Below are positions 7,101 through 8,268 of a stretch of 8,268 bases of DNA, in pieces. Below the pieces are notes generated by a model. That model had not been told where the DNA came from and did no database searches. It worked only from the letters and a program-made list of their open reading frames with translations. Origin of the DNA: Lentisphaerota bacterium (GTDB lineage: Bacteria; Verrucomicrobiota; Lentisphaeria; Oligosphaerales; JAFGRS01); NCBI GenBank assembly GCA_012514865.1, contig JAAYZO010000391.1, positions 1 to 8,268 on the forward strand, written 5' to 3'. Each line of letters begins with the position of its first letter. The stretch's first letter is position 1. The position numbers and the translations under genes are program-made.

Positions 7101-7879
7101 ATATCGCGGTCGTGGTCGTCCTGGAGGCTGCCCTGGCCCTCGTGGTAGGCGTAGTGCTGCGGGTTGGGGATATTCCGTGTTTCGTTGGCGAAGAACCAGC
7201 CGCCGTGGCGCTTCTCGACACTGCGGAAGCGCTCGGGGAAGAGCCGGTAGTACTCGGCCAGCGCCGAGCGGTAGTGCCAAGCCGGGTCGGTGGCGTAGAG
7301 GACGATGGCGAAGGGCGCCCGCATGCGGAAGGCCTCGGGCGCCTGGTTGCTGAAGCCCAGCGGCAGGCGCATGGTCACGGCGCGCTCGGCGGGGAGGTGG
7401 CGGAAGTCGTAGACGTACGGCGCCTCGGCCGGCATGGCCATGGCCAGGAGGTCGCGGTCGCTCGAGAGCACCCGCAGCGGACAGATCGGCTGCTTGTTCA
7501 GCAGCTTCGGCGCCAGCATCATGTCGGTGACGCCGTCGCCCGTCGGCAACGACACGCCCTCGAAACGCAGGACCAGGTCGACCACCGCGTCGGCCGTGCC
7601 CGAGGCGGTGACGACGCCCTCGAGCCAGAGCGCGCCGTCGCGGCTGCGCAGGTCGCAGTCCAGACGGAAGGCGTCCGCCGCCGCCGGCTCACGGCGGCGC
7701 GGGTCGAGCAGCCCGACCTCGCCACGCACGCCCTCGAGGACCTCGCCGGCGAGCGCCAGACGCGTCAGGCGGTGACCCTCCCAGGTCACCTGAAGGGCCC
7801 CGGCCGTCAGCTCCGCGGCACGCGACGCGGCGCCGAGACAGAGGCACACCATGACGACAGCGCGAACGATCGAGCGCAT
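4118..7879 (-). CDS. Secreted glycoside-hydrolase-like TIM-barrel protein with inserted CBM and C-terminal F5/8 type C domain
   Basis: A 1253-residue exported protein. Residues 1-22 are a signal peptide (RSIVRAVVMVCLCLGAASRA). Residues 23-195 form a beta-sandwich like that preceding many glycosidase barrels. From about 198 a TIM-barrel-like domain begins: HGGWFF (225-230), MGMFPYNE (260-267), QYRVMITDNWGSD (471-483), DGAYIGGAGAW (531-541), HFACISHPLSYDPG (552-565), RTILGNMG then DIVGIES (593-600, 613-619) and LPMNFIN (641-647). Residues 298-436 are a jelly-roll module inserted between barrel strands, ending TAWFDDVSIRTG. Residues 812-897 are helical, 908-1095 hold Ig-like beta segments, and 1100-1250 are an F5/8 type C glycan-binding domain (DVTIDG, HWLEIRFPEARTLSELWIYW, WISEVCLFN). 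Asp531 and Glu618 are candidate acidic residues; this is inferred from strand position. The ATG at 7879 is chosen over one at 8074 because it has a strong ribosome site and starts the signal peptide. Activity and substrate are unknown. It is probably the first gene of the operon. Confidence 0.87.
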   Translation of the reverse strand: MRSIVRAVVMVCLCLGAASRAAELTAGALQVTWEGHRLTRLALAGEVLEGVRGEVGLLDPRRREPAAADAFRLDCDLRSRDGALWLEGVVTASGTADAVVDLVLRFEGVSLPTGDGVTDMMLAPKLLNKQPICPLRVLSSDRDLLAMAMPAEAPYVYDFRHLPAERAVTMRLPLGFSNQAPEAFRMRAPFAIVLYATDPAWHYRSALAEYYRLFPERFRSVEKRHGGWFFANETRNIPNPQHYAYHEGQGSLQDDHDRDMGMFPYNETGSQTIQLPGPGLPKGYEDAMHQMAALEALPSPAAWKLNGGEIDTAIARQGRHAYRASADGPRLTRHAQQIVRPAKASPEALQVSAWSRAEGVASHSGNTHDYAIYVDCLLADGSYQFGQCATFKAGTHDWERAEHTITPRAPVVELRVYAMFRNHTGTAWFDDVSIRTGTGEELLENGDFETLGRRDDIQFVRDNALTDPAGQYRVMITDNWGSDVRPTTPLSLLRFICNVDPDLRLPDDRLTPARRGTAFFDALFAASPDLDGAYIGGAGAWTCWYMSHRPDHFACISHPLSYDPGTFVVGQHGRLQSFKWLRFIQDRYRAQGRTILGNMGPTLDAWTSYTALDIVGIESAIFRDRALMGYHRFGSAQKPCLPMNFINLHGLGDRATAEEYVLASAQWGHMPSTGRMVREGYASYGDVCHTFYPALIEMSQAGWEPVPLVEGVAAERFGGPRSAGLTPPGSDHPIVAGAVYLTVRAPRAGRQATLRLLPALLEGMADPVVLDAVQLCPVPSRPTAAGLEVPLVDGSEALTILRVSDRAAAHRWYAERAARHCEHAAIVRGRSENTERLRSLATSLRGLTPAAFEAVGPLLGRLRQEQSLVAAEAESLERLSQLTELRDAERTLAEWRLFATGASLERRGQAVGPVSAELAVTLALNPGGSQARLLGSWAVPERTVLRLSTPDLPAHGLTTDALRLRRELPGCTQVRTAIEVPMPGADPVTVLRVEHVHFTPVVAMRVARRDDTAAAAVVYTVTVERLHEPTTLVVKAAGPLPVEPPEVRLGPADATAEFRVAAPPGRTTVADLEFTVWTEQGRPLDAGTAEFRHLPPPPEGDMALAEKGATASADSSYSGYSPDVTIDGVWETSALHWTKRAWASQDHAGEEGHWLEIRFPEARTLSELWIYWAVDNQQVYSSVHYEVQFWTGTAWQTVLAVRDNPRSTVSQHTWPPTSTDRVRLWQPKGGGPAVRPNIFWISEVCLFNRGTLN

Positions 7880-7885
7880 CGGGAA

Positions 7886-7893
7886 CCTCCTCC
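7886..7893 (-). promoter_or_regulatory. Strong Shine-Dalgarno that fixes the start of the TIM-barrel gene
   Basis: The coding strand reads GGAGGAGG followed by six bases and the ATG at 7879. It is the best ribosome site in the window and argues against the in-frame ATG 65 codons upstream at 8074, which would add a non-secretory, Arg/Pro/His-rich leader in front of the signal peptide. Confidence 0.85.
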
Positions 7894-7903
7894 GGGTGGG
7901 GGC

Positions 7904-7957
7904 AGAGTGGACAGAGTGGACTGGGTGGACGAGGTGGACATCGTGTACTGGGTGGAC
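7904..7957. repeat. Six tandem 9-nt units, consensus NNNGTGGAC
   Basis: On the plus strand GTGGAC recurs every nine bases at 7907, 7916, 7925, 7934 and 7952, with one variant GTGTAC at 7943. The preceding triplets are AGA, AGA, TGG, GAG, ATC and TGG. The array ends 10 bases before the Shine-Dalgarno of the TIM-barrel gene and would be in its 5' untranslated leader. Fixed hexamer, variable triplet and exact nine-base spacing rule out chance. Similar GTGGAC-type nonamer arrays are, as I recall, scattered between genes in some Verrucomicrobiota, Lentisphaerota and Planctomycetota; that is memory, not a search. If translated in the extended frame it would read as Val-His-X repeats, but translation is unlikely. 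Confidence 0.9.
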
Positions 7958-8044
7958 GGCCGTTGCGGGGGAGGCGCTGCCGTGGGCCGGCGGCGCCCGC
8001 GGCGGCCGTCGGGCGCCGCGGCAGGCGTCGCCCGTAGCGGCTGA

Positions 8045-8054
8045 AGAGCGCTCT
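8045..8054. promoter_or_regulatory. Perfect 10-bp palindrome AGAGCGCTCT in the leader
   Basis: An exact 10-bp dyad lies about 165 bases upstream of the start of the TIM-barrel gene and about 65 bases downstream of the predicted transcription start. It could be a small protein-binding site. A single palindrome of this length can arise by chance, so support is weak. Confidence 0.2.
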
Positions 8055-8087
8055 GATAGGCCTCGGCATCCCATGGCGCGCGGGTCC

Positions 8088-8124
8088 TCCCGTCAGCCGC
8101 GCGGCGTGCCCGCGGCTAACGGGA
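8088..8124 (-). promoter_or_regulatory. 14-bp inverted repeat over the -10/+1 region, candidate operator
   Basis: Arms at 8088-8101 (TCCCGTCAGCCGCG) and 8111-8124 (CGCGGCTAACGGGA) pair at 13 of 14 positions around a 9-base spacer. The single exception (8094 with 8118) would be a G-U pair in minus-strand RNA. The distal arm ends on the last base of the predicted -10 box and covers the predicted transcription start, where a repressor would block RNA polymerase. If transcription starts further upstream, the same sequence would instead be a stable leader hairpin. No T-run follows on either strand, so it does not look like a terminator. Confidence 0.5.
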
Positions 8125-8152
8125 CTGTAGACCGCGCCGGCGGCGCTGTCCA
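8124..8152 (-). promoter_or_regulatory. Sigma70-like promoter for the operon
   Basis: On the minus strand a -35 box TGGACA (five of six matches to TTGACA, 8152-8147) is followed by exactly 17 bases and a -10 box TACAGT (four of six to TATAAT, 8129-8124). The predicted start is an A near 8117, giving a leader of about 240 bases. It is the only well-spaced pair I found in the flank. The consensus is borrowed from E. coli, and the organism's own sigma preferences are unknown. Confidence 0.45.
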
Positions 8153-8210
8153 GGCCGCGCGGGGCGATCGGGCCAGGGCTGATCGACGATCGCGTCAGCG
8201 CTCGCCTGGT

Positions 8211-8266
8211 CACCCTGAAGGGGTGCCAGATCGTAGCCGGGGGTCGCGCGAGAGCACGACCCCCGG
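8211..8266. repeat. Two adjacent hairpins, REP-like or terminator-like element
   Basis: Hairpin one: CACCC (8211-8215), loop TGAAG, GGGTG (8221-8225). Hairpin two: CCGGGGGTCG (8237-8246), a 10-base loop, and the exact complement CGACCCCCGG (8257-8266). They are separated by 11 bases (CCAGATCGTAG). The second stem is very stable and stops two bases from the window edge, so a following T-run on the plus strand cannot be checked. The paired layout, with a CACCCCTTCAGGGTG-type hairpin next to a CCGGCTACGATC-type stem on the minus strand, resembles dispersed intergenic repeats I recall from planctomycete-like genomes. It could also end a plus-strand gene only if that gene lay further left, and none is there. 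Confidence 0.6.
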
Positions 8267-8268
8267 AA

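Larger units (their letters stand above)
7880..8268. other. 389-bp gene-free leader and upstream flank
   Basis: No credible gene is visible on either strand. Frames crossing this stretch give Arg/Pro/Ala-rich products without domain character. It holds a two-hairpin element, a promoter candidate, an inverted repeat, a short palindrome and a 9-nt tandem repeat, each listed separately. Nothing that looks like a tRNA or a riboswitch of a class I recognise was seen. Confidence 0.6.

Noticed and set aside
7904..7957. CRISPR array
   Set aside because: The units are nine bases with three-base variable parts; CRISPR repeats and spacers are far longer, and no cas gene is present.
5813..8044. 743-codon open frame on the plus strand
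   Set aside because: It is antisense to the TIM-barrel gene and reads as low-complexity Val/Ala/Gly/Asp protein. It also runs across the non-coding nonamer repeat, and no motif is recognisable.
7880..8074. 65-codon N-terminal extension of the TIM-barrel gene
   Set aside because: It would precede the signal peptide with an Arg/Pro-rich leader and translate the nonamer array into Val-His repeats. The ATG at 7879 has a near-perfect ribosome site.

Overview
The window is very GC-rich (about 70% by eye) and almost fully coding. All genes lie on the minus strand, so transcription runs from high to low coordinates. It holds two complete long genes and one gene cut by the left edge, in the order 7879-4118, 4007-630, 633-1. 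All three products begin with a secretion signal and are built from carbohydrate-binding or carbohydrate-active modules. Large mosaic exported enzymes, GC-rich DNA and a nonanucleotide repeat ahead of a gene suggest a polysaccharide-degrading bacterium of the Planctomycetota, Verrucomicrobiota/Kiritimatiellota/Lentisphaerota or Armatimonadota type. No marker gene is present, so the phylum is an inference.

Right flank (7880-8268): no gene. From the distal end inward it has a two-hairpin element (8211-8266), a sigma70-like promoter pointing into the operon (8124-8152), a 14-bp inverted repeat touching the -10 box and covering the predicted transcription start (8088-8124, a candidate operator), a 10-bp palindrome (8045-8054), six 9-nt tandem units (7904-7957) and a strong Shine-Dalgarno sequence.

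First gene (4118-7879): a 1253-residue exported protein. It has an N-terminal beta-sandwich, a glycoside-hydrolase-like TIM barrel interrupted by a jelly-roll carbohydrate-binding module, a helical segment, Ig-like beta domains and a C-terminal F5/8 type C (discoidin) domain. Second gene (630-4007): a 1125-residue exported protein with two N-terminal jelly-roll modules, an Ala-rich helical linker, an alpha/alpha-toroid domain and a C-terminal beta-sandwich, the layout of heparinase/chondroitinase-like polysaccharide lyases. Third gene (1-633, partial): an exported protein starting with a CBM6/35-like module; its stop codon is outside the window.

The second and third genes overlap by four bases (ATGA), which suggests translational coupling. 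The first and second are 110 bp apart with no T-rich terminator between them. The simplest reading is one co-transcribed polysaccharide-degradation operon in which a glycosidase-like enzyme, a lyase-like enzyme and a third binding or catalytic protein act outside the cytoplasm on the same glycan. The glycan is not identifiable from the sequence. No sulfatase, transporter, SusC/D pair or regulator gene is visible here.
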